From contig CAMBGL010000047.1 of NCBI GenBank assembly GCA_945866155.1, forward strand, positions 1 to 8,449: DNA of 8,449 nt, written 5' to 3'. Below, piece by piece: positions 1 through 5,632 of this stretch. The notes below the pieces were generated by a model that saw nothing but the letters and a program-made list of their open reading frames with translations, was not told where the DNA came from and did not search any database. This DNA comes from Bifidobacterium breve (GTDB lineage Bacteria > Actinomycetota > Actinomycetes > Nanopelagicales > Nanopelagicaceae). The position numbers were made by a program, and so were the translations under genes. Each line of letters opens with the position of its first letter. The stretch's first letter is position 1.

Positions 1-115
1 TATCTAGAACTGTTGCCGTAGGCAGAAGCGGTTGAATAGCACTAAATGTAAGAGTGACTACCCAAAAGGTGAGAAAGAGTGAAATTGTAAGAAGTATGCG
101 ACGTGAGAAACTCAC
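1..115 (-). CDS. N-terminus of a membrane-anchored protein (partial, runs off the window)
   Basis: A GTG codon overlaps the TGA stop of the upstream TPR gene in a 4-bp GTGA junction, and the frame stays open for 38 codons to the window edge. The visible protein begins with M-S-F-S-R-R, then has a hydrophobic run from about residue 7 to 25 (ILLTISLFLTFWVVTLTF), then a Pro/Leu-rich stretch. A short basic N-terminus followed by one membrane helix fits either a signal anchor or the first helix of a sensor-type protein. The stop/start overlap indicates translational coupling to the TPR gene, so the two products probably work together. A sensor kinase or phosphatase would suit a TPR partner, but nothing catalytic is visible and I assign no function. 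Confidence applies to this being a real gene start. Confidence 0.6.
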   Translation of the reverse strand, partial: MSFSRRILLTISLFLTFWVVTLTFSAIQPLLPTATVLD

Positions 116-1032
116 TCCTCGTCTTCCATGATTTCTTCAAGGTTTGCAATGCGTCGAAGTATTTCATCGGATTCGGCAACTCTTCCCTTTGAAACGAGAA
201 TCTTTGCAATCTCTTTCTCAAGGTCAATGGCAAGATCCCAGTCTGTGTGACATGCATTTGCATTCATAGAAAGTGATTGGCGTAGTTCATCTTCTGCTTC
301 ATCTACTTCACCAATCAGAACTTTGGCACAGCCCATGCGATATCTGGCCCAGATTTCGAGAATTGTTTTCTGTGACGTAATCGCAAAATCCAAAGCCTTT
401 TGTGCATGGCGCAATGCTTCTACGCTATTACCAAGTTCGATATTGCACACCGTGATGTATTCATCGCAGTAGTAAACACGCTCTGGTTCTCTCTCCTTTT
501 TGAAATATGAGCGAGCGCTCTGTAGCGCTGCAAGTGCTTCTGGATAACGCTTGAGTTGGACGCTGGCAGAGCCAACGTTGTAGTAATCGATTCCCATTGT
601 GATATCAGAGATATCTGGGTCAACATTTTCTAACGCCTTTGTATGGCACTCTAAAGATTTTTCATATTCATCTGCGGCGTAATAGAAACGGCCCGCATCG
701 CGAAACATTTCTATTGATGCAGCAGCATCTTCATCTTTGAGTAATTCGGCAGCATCGAGTGCAACTTGGGCAGCTTCGGCGTCGCGATCTAATTTGCGAA
801 GCGACCAGGTAATTCCTTCATAGACATGGAGCATTCGCGATGTTCCAACGAATGTTGATTGACCTTCATAAATTTCGCGAGCGCTTTGACATAAGGCAAG
901 TGCTGCCTTGTGATCCCCACGGTCGTATGCCAAATGGCTAAGTTCAATAAATGTTTCTGCGCGCTCTGTTCCAACACTTGCCGGAATTTTCTTCCAGAGT
1001 TCTTTCTCATCAGGTTTGTTTTCTGTACTCAC
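112..1032 (-). CDS. TPR-like repeat protein
   Basis: A 306-aa soluble protein with no signal peptide or membrane segment. It is almost wholly made of paired amphipathic helices of about 34-40 residues, at roughly 25-58, 67-97, 107-136, 147-177, 190-220, 228-258 and 267-297. TPR-type small/large/small spacing is visible, for example YDRGDHKAALALCQSA, YAADEYEKSLECHTKAL and LKRYPEALAALQSA. Such proteins are usually scaffolds or adaptors; no enzymatic domain is seen. The GTG start is supported by AGAAAGG five bases upstream. The gene overlaps the next gene by GTGA, and an upstream 27-aa ORF ends in a similar GTGA overlap with this start. A LexA-box/extended -10 pair lies about 120-145 bp upstream in the right orientation, so damage-induced expression is possible. 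The partner and function are unknown. Confidence 0.88.
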   Translation of the reverse strand: MSTENKPDEKELWKKIPASVGTERAETFIELSHLAYDRGDHKAALALCQSAREIYEGQSTFVGTSRMLHVYEGITWSLRKLDRDAEAAQVALDAAELLKDEDAAASIEMFRDAGRFYYAADEYEKSLECHTKALENVDPDISDITMGIDYYNVGSASVQLKRYPEALAALQSARSYFKKEREPERVYYCDEYITVCNIELGNSVEALRHAQKALDFAITSQKTILEIWARYRMGCAKVLIGEVDEAEDELRQSLSMNANACHTDWDLAIDLEKEIAKILVSKGRVAESDEILRRIANLEEIMEDEE

Positions 1033-1112
1033 CGTGGCCTTTCTTGAGGCAATAGAGCTTCGGACGGAGTGGAGAAGTTACTCTGCGGGGCTGACAAATC
1101 TGCCTCAGGCAT
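1029..1112 (-). CDS. Possible 27-aa leader ORF upstream of the TPR gene
   Basis: The ATG at 1112 is preceded by AGGA with a seven-base spacer. The frame runs 27 codons to a TGA that overlaps the GTG of the TPR gene by 4 bp, mirroring the junction at the other end of that gene. The peptide is rich in Pro, Ser, Ala, Glu and Gln with no hydrophobic segment, and ends QERPR. In-frame codons extend back to 1211, but through the LexA box, with no good start there. It may be a leader peptide coupling translation to the TPR gene, or it may be chance: an ATTTGTCAG element that could mark a promoter lies inside it. No homology is recognised. Confidence 0.3.
   Translation of the reverse strand: MPEADLSAPQSNFSTPSEALLPQERPR
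1075..1099 (-). promoter_or_regulatory. ATTTGTCAG element with downstream -10-like hexamer (TPR gene)
   Basis: On the minus strand ATTTGTCAG (1091-1099) is followed, 11 bases after its TTGTCA core, by TAACTT (1075-1080). The same 9-mer and spacing occur upstream of the starts at 7169 and 7616. If TAACTT is a -10, transcription would start near 1068, leaving a leader of about 36 nt that contains the AGAAAGG ribosome-binding site of the TPR gene. The TTGTCA is too close to the hexamer to be an ordinary -35. Confidence 0.3.
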
Positions 1113-1149
1113 AGGGGCTTCCTGAGGGTATTTCTTTTGGGGGAAGCGC

Positions 1150-1158
1150 AGAGTAGCA
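1150..1158 (-). promoter_or_regulatory. Extended -10 next to the LexA box
   Basis: On the minus strand the bases read TGCTACTCT, matching TGn-TAnnnT. The LexA box begins 7 bp upstream, so it would cover roughly the -22 to -36 region, where a repressor would block RNA polymerase. Predicted transcription starts near 1143, giving a leader of about 110 nt before the TPR gene that contains the 27-aa ORF. No good -35 hexamer is seen beyond the box. TACTGT, slightly closer to the box, is a second candidate. Confidence 0.35.
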
Positions 1159-1165
1159 CAGTATT

Positions 1166-1179
1166 CGAACAGGTGTTCG
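1166..1179. promoter_or_regulatory. LexA (SOS) box
   Basis: CGAACAGGTGTTCG is a perfect match to the Bacillus DinR/LexA 'Cheo box' CGAACRNRYGTTCG. It also fits the core of the mycobacterial SOS box (TCGAAC-N4-GTTCGA), with flanks T on the left and G on the right. By simple random expectation (ten fixed and three half-fixed positions), a match in a window this size is about a one-in-a-thousand event. It lies in the intergenic region between the minus-strand TPR operon and the plus-strand 62-aa gene. The best -10 next to it (1150-1158) points to the TPR side. LexA itself is not encoded here. Confidence 0.72.
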
Positions 1180-1284
1180 GGCAATCTATTGGGCTCGTGG
1201 CGCGTTCTCAACCTTCACCAGCATCTCACCGCACATTCACTTACGCCTCATTCCCTGTTGAGATGGCTGCCCCATCATCTCTTC

Positions 1285-1473
1285 ATGGATCCGTTTCACT
1301 CACCATTTATTTTCAACGCTCCTCGCGATAGCGAGAGCGCCGACTCGCAATTCGAAGCTGATGAACGGGCTTTGTTTAGCCGCTCTCGCCGGGCAATTGA
1401 GGCCATTGAAATTGAGTTACGTCGTGAGAGAAGTTTTCTAGATATTTTGCTTAATTCTCGCAAGCTTGGCTAA
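1285..1473 (+). CDS. Small orphan protein, 62 aa, helical and charged
   Basis: The frame encodes 62 residues. The first half is acidic and loosely structured (D-P-F-H-S-P-F near the N-terminus, then DSESAD). The second half, about residues 25-62, should form a strongly amphipathic charged helix containing SRSRRAIEAIEIELRRERSF. There is no signal peptide, membrane helix or cysteine. The ATG is chosen over TTG at 1189 because the extra 32 residues (His/Leu-rich, poorly protein-like) look like untranslated DNA. No Shine-Dalgarno is visible; CATCAT ends six bases before the ATG, in line with the leaderless-looking starts of other genes here. The LexA box lies about 105 bp upstream, so SOS control from this side cannot be excluded. 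No family recognised. Confidence 0.55.
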   Translation: MDPFHSPFIFNAPRDSESADSQFEADERALFSRSRRAIEAIEIELRRERSFLDILLNSRKLG

Positions 1474-1609
1474 TCACACAATCACTCAGCCAGAGTTTGA
1501 GCGATATTCATAATACATACACTTTCACAGAGCCTTCTTCTTGAGTTTTGAGGTCGAAACTATTACTGCTTCCCCATTCGAGTTCCAAATAAAACGAAGG
1601 GAAGTTCTC

Positions 1610-1780
1610 ATGCCTCAAATGCTTGATTTTCCAACGTGTTACGTCTGTCGTTCAGTCGACTTGGAAATCATCTCTAACGAAGAGTTTGGCCCAATGACAA
1701 TGTGCTGCGAATGTGGTTATTCATGGATCGCGACATACGAAGATTTGAGTTCAGACATCCGCACCAACGTCGCTTCATAA
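1610..1780 (+). CDS. Small zinc-ribbon-like protein, 56 aa
   Basis: A 56-aa protein with two CxxC knuckles, C10-x2-C13 and C32-x2-C35, separated by 18 residues and followed by GYSW. This is the spacing of a minimal zinc ribbon; an additional Cys at 33 sits inside the second knuckle. The rest is acidic, with no membrane segment or catalytic motif. Ribbons of this type bind nucleic acid or protein partners, or support a metal centre; which applies here cannot be told. The ATG at 1610 is preceded by GAAGGGAAG, a good ribosome-binding site about eight bases upstream. A TTG at 1541 would add 23 residues without such a site. A weak promoter-like pair (TTTGAG around 1496 and TACACT at 1518) lies upstream. 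It converges on the glutamate dehydrogenase unit. Confidence 0.7.
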   Translation: MPQMLDFPTCYVCRSVDLEIISNEEFGPMTMCCECGYSWIATYEDLSSDIRTNVAS

Positions 1781-1795
1781 TTACTGCTTGATAGA

Positions 1796-1909
1796 TTATT
1801 CGTGGTGGAAATCTTCTCCGCGTCCTTTTTTGAAGCGATTTTTCTTGAACTTTCTACTATCCATGGCAAAACGTAATGTTTTAATTAGATCATTGAAGTA
1901 CTTTGTCAT
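1796..1909 (-). CDS. Basic 37-aa micro-ORF coupled to glutamate dehydrogenase
   Basis: The ATG overlaps the TGA stop of the glutamate dehydrogenase gene in an ATGA junction. GAGAGG lies about nine bases upstream, within the end of that gene. The 37 codons end at TAA. The peptide starts MTKYFNDLIKTLRF, a short amphipathic segment, continues into a very basic stretch (RKFKKNRFKKGRGEDF) and ends HHE; 11 of 37 residues are Lys or Arg. The junction, ribosome-binding site and the absence of any other use for these 114 bases argue that it is translated. It leaves only 15 bp before the convergent zinc-ribbon gene. The composition suggests binding to RNA, nucleoid or an acidic partner, but this is inference. 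No homologue recognised. Confidence 0.5.
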   Translation of the reverse strand: MTKYFNDLIKTLRFAMDSRKFKKNRFKKGRGEDFHHE

Positions 1910-3141
1910 ACTAATGAACCTCTCAACTCAAATGCCTTTGCTACGCGACCTACAGATACAACAAATGCTGCAGTTCGTAAATCAACTGAATATTTCTTGG
2001 AAACCTTGTGAACATTGCCAAATGCTTTTTCCATACGAGCATCTAGCTCACGACGGAATTTATCAAGGGGCCAGCTAAACTCTTGAATATTTTGTGTCCA
2101 TTCAAAATATGAACCCATCACACCACCGGCATTTGCCAAAATATCTGGAACAATCACTACGCCTTGCACTCGGAGTTCACGATCGGCGGCAATCGTTATA
2201 GGTTGATTTGCGCCTTCGACAATAAAGTCAGCATTGATACGAGAGACGTTATTCTCATTGATAACTCCACCTAATGCTGCCGGAATCAATACATTGCACT
2301 CTATTTCAAGTACTTCAGCAGATCCAATGCGCTCTTCAGCCTGTACATTCTCAAGAGTCTTGTGCCCAAAAATTGAAGAGATATCAATTCCCTTTTTATC
2401 TACAATTCCACCAGAAACGTCAGAGATAGCAATTACTTTCATTCCCATTTCTTGGCAAACAAGTGCTGCATAACGTCCAACATTTCCGAAGCCCTGAATA
2501 GCAACAGTGGCCCCTTTGATTTTTACATCATGTTTTTCCAATGTTGCTGCAGCAATCTGTGCAACTCCGCGACCTGTAGCCTCTTCTCGACCTGCTGCGC
2601 CAAAAAGCTCAACTGGCTTACCCGTAACGCATGCAGGTTGAAAACCTTCTAGTCGATGGTATTCATCCATCAACCAAGCCATTGTTTGAGCATCTGTTCC
2701 CATATCTGGTGCTGGTATATCTCGATGATGACCTAAGACGTGAACCAGGGAACGGGTCCAGCGTCGGATGATTTCTTCTTTTTCGATTGTAGATAGTTTT
2801 GATGCATCAACTGCTACGCCACCTTTTGCTCCACCAAATGGAACATCGATAAGTGCCGTTTTCCATGTCATCAGTGATGCCAAAGCACGGACTTCATCAA
2901 GATCTACATCTTGATGAAAACGGATGCCGCCTTTGCGTGGGCCGCGAGCACTGGAATGCTGAACTCGATAACCTGTGAGAACTTCCACATCGTCACCACG
3001 ACGAAGTGGAATTGATATGACAACTTCACGTTCACAACTACTCAGCGCTCTAATAAGTCCCGGTTTGAGAGCTAGGAGTTCGCCTGCTTGCGCAACCTTT
3101 TCATTTACTTCTGCAAATGCTGATGAACCAGAGTGTGTCAT
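1906..3141 (-). CDS. gdhA: Glutamate dehydrogenase (Glu/Leu/Phe/Val dehydrogenase family)
   Basis: Catalyses reversible oxidative deamination of glutamate to 2-oxoglutarate and ammonium with NAD(P), linking nitrogen and the TCA cycle in the cytoplasm. The 411 aa are full length. Residues 1-180 form the substrate domain, with GPRKGG (K70), TWK (K94), GGAKGG (catalytic K106) and PAPDMGTD (D146). These line up, with one constant offset of 19, with K89, K113, K125 and D165 of Clostridium symbiosum glutamate dehydrogenase. The Rossmann domain has GFGNVG at 217-222 and Asp241 at the end of the second strand, which hints at NAD rather than NADP. NAGGVMGSYFEW at 337-348 is the C-terminal signature. 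Leu or Val dehydrogenase is less likely given the length and the K70/K94 context. AGAGG touches the ATG and is too close to act as a Shine-Dalgarno; TAGATT six bases upstream suggests a leaderless mRNA. Confidence 0.93.
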   Translation of the reverse strand: MTHSGSSAFAEVNEKVAQAGELLALKPGLIRALSSCEREVVISIPLRRGDDVEVLTGYRVQHSSARGPRKGGIRFHQDVDLDEVRALASLMTWKTALIDVPFGGAKGGVAVDASKLSTIEKEEIIRRWTRSLVHVLGHHRDIPAPDMGTDAQTMAWLMDEYHRLEGFQPACVTGKPVELFGAAGREEATGRGVAQIAAATLEKHDVKIKGATVAIQGFGNVGRYAALVCQEMGMKVIAISDVSGGIVDKKGIDISSIFGHKTLENVQAEERIGSAEVLEIECNVLIPAALGGVINENNVSRINADFIVEGANQPITIAADRELRVQGVVIVPDILANAGGVMGSYFEWTQNIQEFSWPLDKFRRELDARMEKAFGNVHKVSKKYSVDLRTAAFVVSVGRVAKAFELRGSLV

Positions 3142-3147
3142 CCTCTA

Positions 3148-3153
3148 AATCTA
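3148..3153 (-). promoter_or_regulatory. Predicted -10 for leaderless glutamate dehydrogenase mRNA
   Basis: TAGATT on the minus strand is followed by exactly six bases and then the ATG, placing the likely transcription start at the A of the start codon. No convincing -35 is seen at 16-18 bp. The purine run AGAGG between hexamer and ATG is directly adjacent to the start codon and is unlikely to serve as a ribosome-binding site. Confidence 0.4.
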
Positions 3154-3275
3154 AGAAATTACTGCCAAGAATTACAGGTTCTTTTGATTTACTTACTATG
3201 AAGTTTCGGTGAACGAATGTGTGCGCTCAAGGGCGACACGCTATCTTTCAGGGCTATCGAGCTTCACACCTGTTG

Positions 3276-3281
3276 CATACT
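3276..3281 (+). promoter_or_regulatory. Predicted -10 for leaderless corA mRNA
   Basis: CATACT, preceded by TTG, lies seven bases before the GTG at 3289, close to the six-base spacing seen at other starts in this window. It favours GTG 3289 over the in-frame ATG at 3217. A competing promoter is ATTACA (3171-3176) and TACTAT (3194-3199) with a 17-bp spacer, which would give a transcript starting near 3206. Confidence 0.33.
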
Positions 3282-3288
3282 TCATTCT

Positions 3289-4260
3289 GTGATCGTAGAT
3301 ATCGCGCTATATCAAGAGGGACGTCGTGTTCAGGGCCCGCCCGATATTTCTGACCAGGTAGATATTGCTCGCAAAAATGGCGGCTTTGTCTGGGTGGGCC
3401 TAGCTGAACCAACACAAGAAGAATTTGATCATGTCGTGGGAGAACTCAACTTTCATCCACTTGCAATTGAAGATGCAGTCTCTGCTAAACAGCGCCCCAA
3501 GATTGAAGATTATGACGGCCTAACTTTCTTTGTTATCAAGACTGTTTTTTATAACGAAGCACGTTCTGAAATTTCAACCGGTGAACTGATGTGCTTTGTA
3601 GATAAACACTTCGTTGTCATTGTTCGACATGGTGAAGGAACTCCGCTCACGACCGTGCGCCACGACATTGAAGCAAAGCCTGAACAACTCAATATGGGTC
3701 CCTTTGCTGTATTGCACGCAGTGGCTGACCGTGTGATCGATGAATATACAAAAATTGCTACAGAATTAGAAAACGACGTGATTAATATTGAAAACAAGGT
3801 CTTCAGTGGAAAGAGAAAGACCTATAGCCAAGAGATCTATTTCCTCAAGCGCGAGGTAATTGAATATCGCCATGCAATCGAGCCACTTATATTGCCATTG
3901 CAAAAGATTTCATCGGAGATTTTTACTGCTGCCCCCTCTGCAATCAAGCCTTTTTTCCGCGATACGGTAGATCATCTTCAACACGCACATGAACACGCAA
4001 CTGGTATGGACTCACTTTTGACAACTGTTTTACAAGCAGATCTTGCACACGTGCAGGTGCGACAAAACGAAGATGTTCGTCGCATCTCAGCATGGGTGGC
4101 ACTTGCTGCAGGGCCGACGATGATTGCAGGCCTGTATGGAATGAACTTTGAAACTATGCCAGAGCTAACATGGAAATTTGGTTATCCACTGGTCCTTGGC
4201 GTTATCGCTACATTGAGCGGGTATCTTTTCTACAGATTCAAAAAAGAAAAGTGGCTCTAA
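3289..4260 (+). CDS. corA: CorA-type magnesium/cobalt channel
   Basis: CorA proteins are pentameric inner-membrane channels for Mg2+ (also Co2+, Ni2+), gated by cytoplasmic Mg2+ binding. The 323-aa reading has the usual parts. The mixed cytoplasmic domain covers residues 1-150. A long helical stalk runs from about 150 to 265. TM1 is at about 266-283, ending in the selectivity motif YGMNF (GMN 284-286), followed by the MPEL loop at 290-293. TM2 is at about 298-316, and the basic tail ends KKEKWL. I chose GTG 3289 (V-I-V-D-I-A-L-Y) because CorA homologues typically begin at this beta strand. The longer frame from ATG 3217 adds 24 residues with two adjacent cysteines and no family likeness. Neither start has a Shine-Dalgarno. 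The gene diverges from glutamate dehydrogenase, and its stop is 10 bp from the end of the convergent secreted-protein gene. Confidence 0.92.
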   Translation: MIVDIALYQEGRRVQGPPDISDQVDIARKNGGFVWVGLAEPTQEEFDHVVGELNFHPLAIEDAVSAKQRPKIEDYDGLTFFVIKTVFYNEARSEISTGELMCFVDKHFVVIVRHGEGTPLTTVRHDIEAKPEQLNMGPFAVLHAVADRVIDEYTKIATELENDVINIENKVFSGKRKTYSQEIYFLKREVIEYRHAIEPLILPLQKISSEIFTAAPSAIKPFFRDTVDHLQHAHEHATGMDSLLTTVLQADLAHVQVRQNEDVRRISAWVALAAGPTMIAGLYGMNFETMPELTWKFGYPLVLGVIATLSGYLFYRFKKEKWL

Positions 4261-4270
4261 TCGAAACTCG

Positions 4271-5557
4271 CTAGACCTTCTTGAATCCTGCTGGGCACAC
4301 AGGCTTTACAGCCGTTACCTTCTTGGTGGTCTTTCCCTTTACGCAAGCAATGGTTGTGGTCTTAGCTTTTGCCACGCTGCCTCTACTTGTTGCAGTTGTG
4401 GATTTCTTCGGTGTGCTCATCTGCTGTTCTGATGCAGCGACACTCATATTGCCCTCCGAAGATGGCTTACCTAAATCGGTATATGCGGGATTGAGTGAGA
4501 TATCGAGTGCTGGATCCGGGTATTCAAAACCTGAAACCTGAATAACAATTTTGCCATTTTTAGCAGAGACATTTGCAAGTGCAGCAGTTGAGCCACCCGC
4601 ACCTGTTCGAACTGAGACAACGAGCGCTGTTGCTGCATCTTCTGGTCGGGTCAGATTCCAGAGTGCGATTGCATCAGCGTATGAAATTGATGCGAAGTAG
4701 AAACCTGTATTTACCGTTGTGCCATCTGGTGCAAGGCGTGGTGCACTTGCCTTATAACTAAATGCTTTCTTGTCGGCATTCCATGTAGGTGTTGAGAGTT
4801 TGCATATTCCATTTGAGCCAACGTAGATCTTTCCTGCGCTTCCAGGAATCGAAAAGCCCATTGGATCATTGGAGGGAACAATCACGCTTTGGAATTGAGT
4901 AACGACAGTTGATGCAACGCCTTTATCTCCTGTGCAATCCTTTGAGCTCTTAGCTGTTGGAACCTTTACAGGGTAGCCAGAGAATTCGAAAACATTCTTA
5001 CCATCAGTTGTTGTGATGTTGACCGTTGCATCAGTGACAACACCGAAAGTTACACCCACTTGAAAATCAGAGATTCGAATCTTTATGCCGATGGCAACTT
5101 CAGAGTTCAAGTTCACGGGTGTAGTTGGACTCGTTGGAAGTGCTGCAAGTGAGACTTTATTTCCTGGAGAATATGTTGGCTTTGCATCAATGATGATCCA
5201 GGGAACAAACTCATTTGCATTCTGAGCCTCTAGGTAGAGCCCGTCGTAATTCTCGGCAGCAAATGCATCGGCTGCACTCCAGCGCCCTGGTAATTCTTTA
5301 CCTGCGGCAACGTTATTTGCATTGCCCGCAGTTGCTCCTGCACCACCAGTTGCAACCCATGAGAGTGCAATTGCCTTTGCACCAACTGGTGTGAGTGAAA
5401 CACTTTCGATGCAATAGTCAGATGAGGCTGCGCTACATGCTGCGAGTGGGCCTTTAGGAATAGAGAGACTGGCGTGCGCGGATGGCGCACTCAACGTTGT
5501 TGCAACTAATCCAATTGCAAGGGCAGTTAGTGCTCTAGTGAATCTCTCTATTTTCAT
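4271..5557 (-). CDS. Secreted protein with C-terminal Cys-basic-Cys tail (paralogue 1)
   Basis: A 428-aa exported protein of unknown function. Residues 1-29 are a Sec signal peptide: basic start, hydrophobic core TALAIGLVATTL, AHA cleavage site before Ser30. The mature N-terminus has C41-x7-C49 followed by I-E-S. The middle is Ser/Thr/Val-rich and beta-like, with C208 and C252. A low-complexity Ser/Thr/Lys linker at about 370-402 leads to a tail with C405 and C421 bracketing basic residues and ending PAGFKKV. The gene at 5633-6880 has the same plan and alignable stretches, so these are diverged tandem paralogues. The linker-plus-tail resembles a wall-binding or sorting module; that is inference from layout and recall of similar tails in freshwater actinobacteria. 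There is no Shine-Dalgarno; TGCTAGTTT six bases before ATG suggests its own leaderless promoter. Confidence 0.85.
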   Translation of the reverse strand: MKIERFTRALTALAIGLVATTLSAPSAHASLSIPKGPLAACSAASSDYCIESVSLTPVGAKAIALSWVATGGAGATAGNANNVAAGKELPGRWSAADAFAAENYDGLYLEAQNANEFVPWIIIDAKPTYSPGNKVSLAALPTSPTTPVNLNSEVAIGIKIRISDFQVGVTFGVVTDATVNITTTDGKNVFEFSGYPVKVPTAKSSKDCTGDKGVASTVVTQFQSVIVPSNDPMGFSIPGSAGKIYVGSNGICKLSTPTWNADKKAFSYKASAPRLAPDGTTVNTGFYFASISYADAIALWNLTRPEDAATALVVSVRTGAGGSTAALANVSAKNGKIVIQVSGFEYPDPALDISLNPAYTDLGKPSSEGNMSVAASEQQMSTPKKSTTATSRGSVAKAKTTTIACVKGKTTKKVTAVKPVCPAGFKKV

Positions 5558-5563
5558 TAGGAC

Positions 5564-5572
5564 AAACTAGCA
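5564..5572 (-). promoter_or_regulatory. Extended -10 for leaderless mRNA of secreted paralogue 1
   Basis: TGCTAGTTT on the minus strand matches the extended -10 (TGn-TAnnnT). Its hexamer ends six bases before the ATG, placing transcription start at or next to the start codon. No -35 is evident, as is usual with an extended -10. The 10-bp palindrome ATGAGCTCAT lies 4 bp upstream. Confidence 0.5.
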
Positions 5573-5576
5573 ATAA

Positions 5577-5586
5577 ATGAGCTCAT
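5577..5586. promoter_or_regulatory. 10-bp palindrome ATGAGCTCAT upstream of secreted paralogue 1
   Basis: A perfect 10-bp inverted repeat with no spacer, centred about 24 bp upstream of the predicted transcription start and just before the extended -10. The position suits an operator for a dimeric regulator, but the symmetry does not extend to the flanking bases, and a 10-bp palindrome can arise by chance. Confidence 0.25.
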
Positions 5587-5632
5587 AGGGAATATGGAAT
5601 ACGGTGAGTCAAGATAAAGAAGCAATACCCGT

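Noticed and set aside
1113..1211. Extension of the 27-aa leader ORF back to 1211
   Set aside because: It would run through the LexA box and promoter, starts at TTG with no ribosome-binding site, and a TGA lies just before it.
1189..1284. N-terminal extension of the 62-aa gene from a TTG codon
   Set aside because: The extra residues are His/Leu/Ser-rich and unlike the rest, and there is no ribosome-binding site for the TTG.
1541..1609. TTG start adding 23 residues to the zinc-ribbon protein
   Set aside because: ATG 1610 has a strong GAAGGGAAG site, and the extension has no supporting signal.
1788..2078. A 96-codon plus-strand open frame overlapping the end of glutamate dehydrogenase
   Set aside because: It lies antisense to a clearly conserved gene and to the coupled micro-ORF, has no ribosome-binding site, and its product has no protein-like features beyond the shadow of the opposite strand.
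4260..4271. Bidirectional terminator between corA and secreted paralogue 1
   Set aside because: Only 10 bp separate the stops, and no stable GC stem with a T run is visible there.
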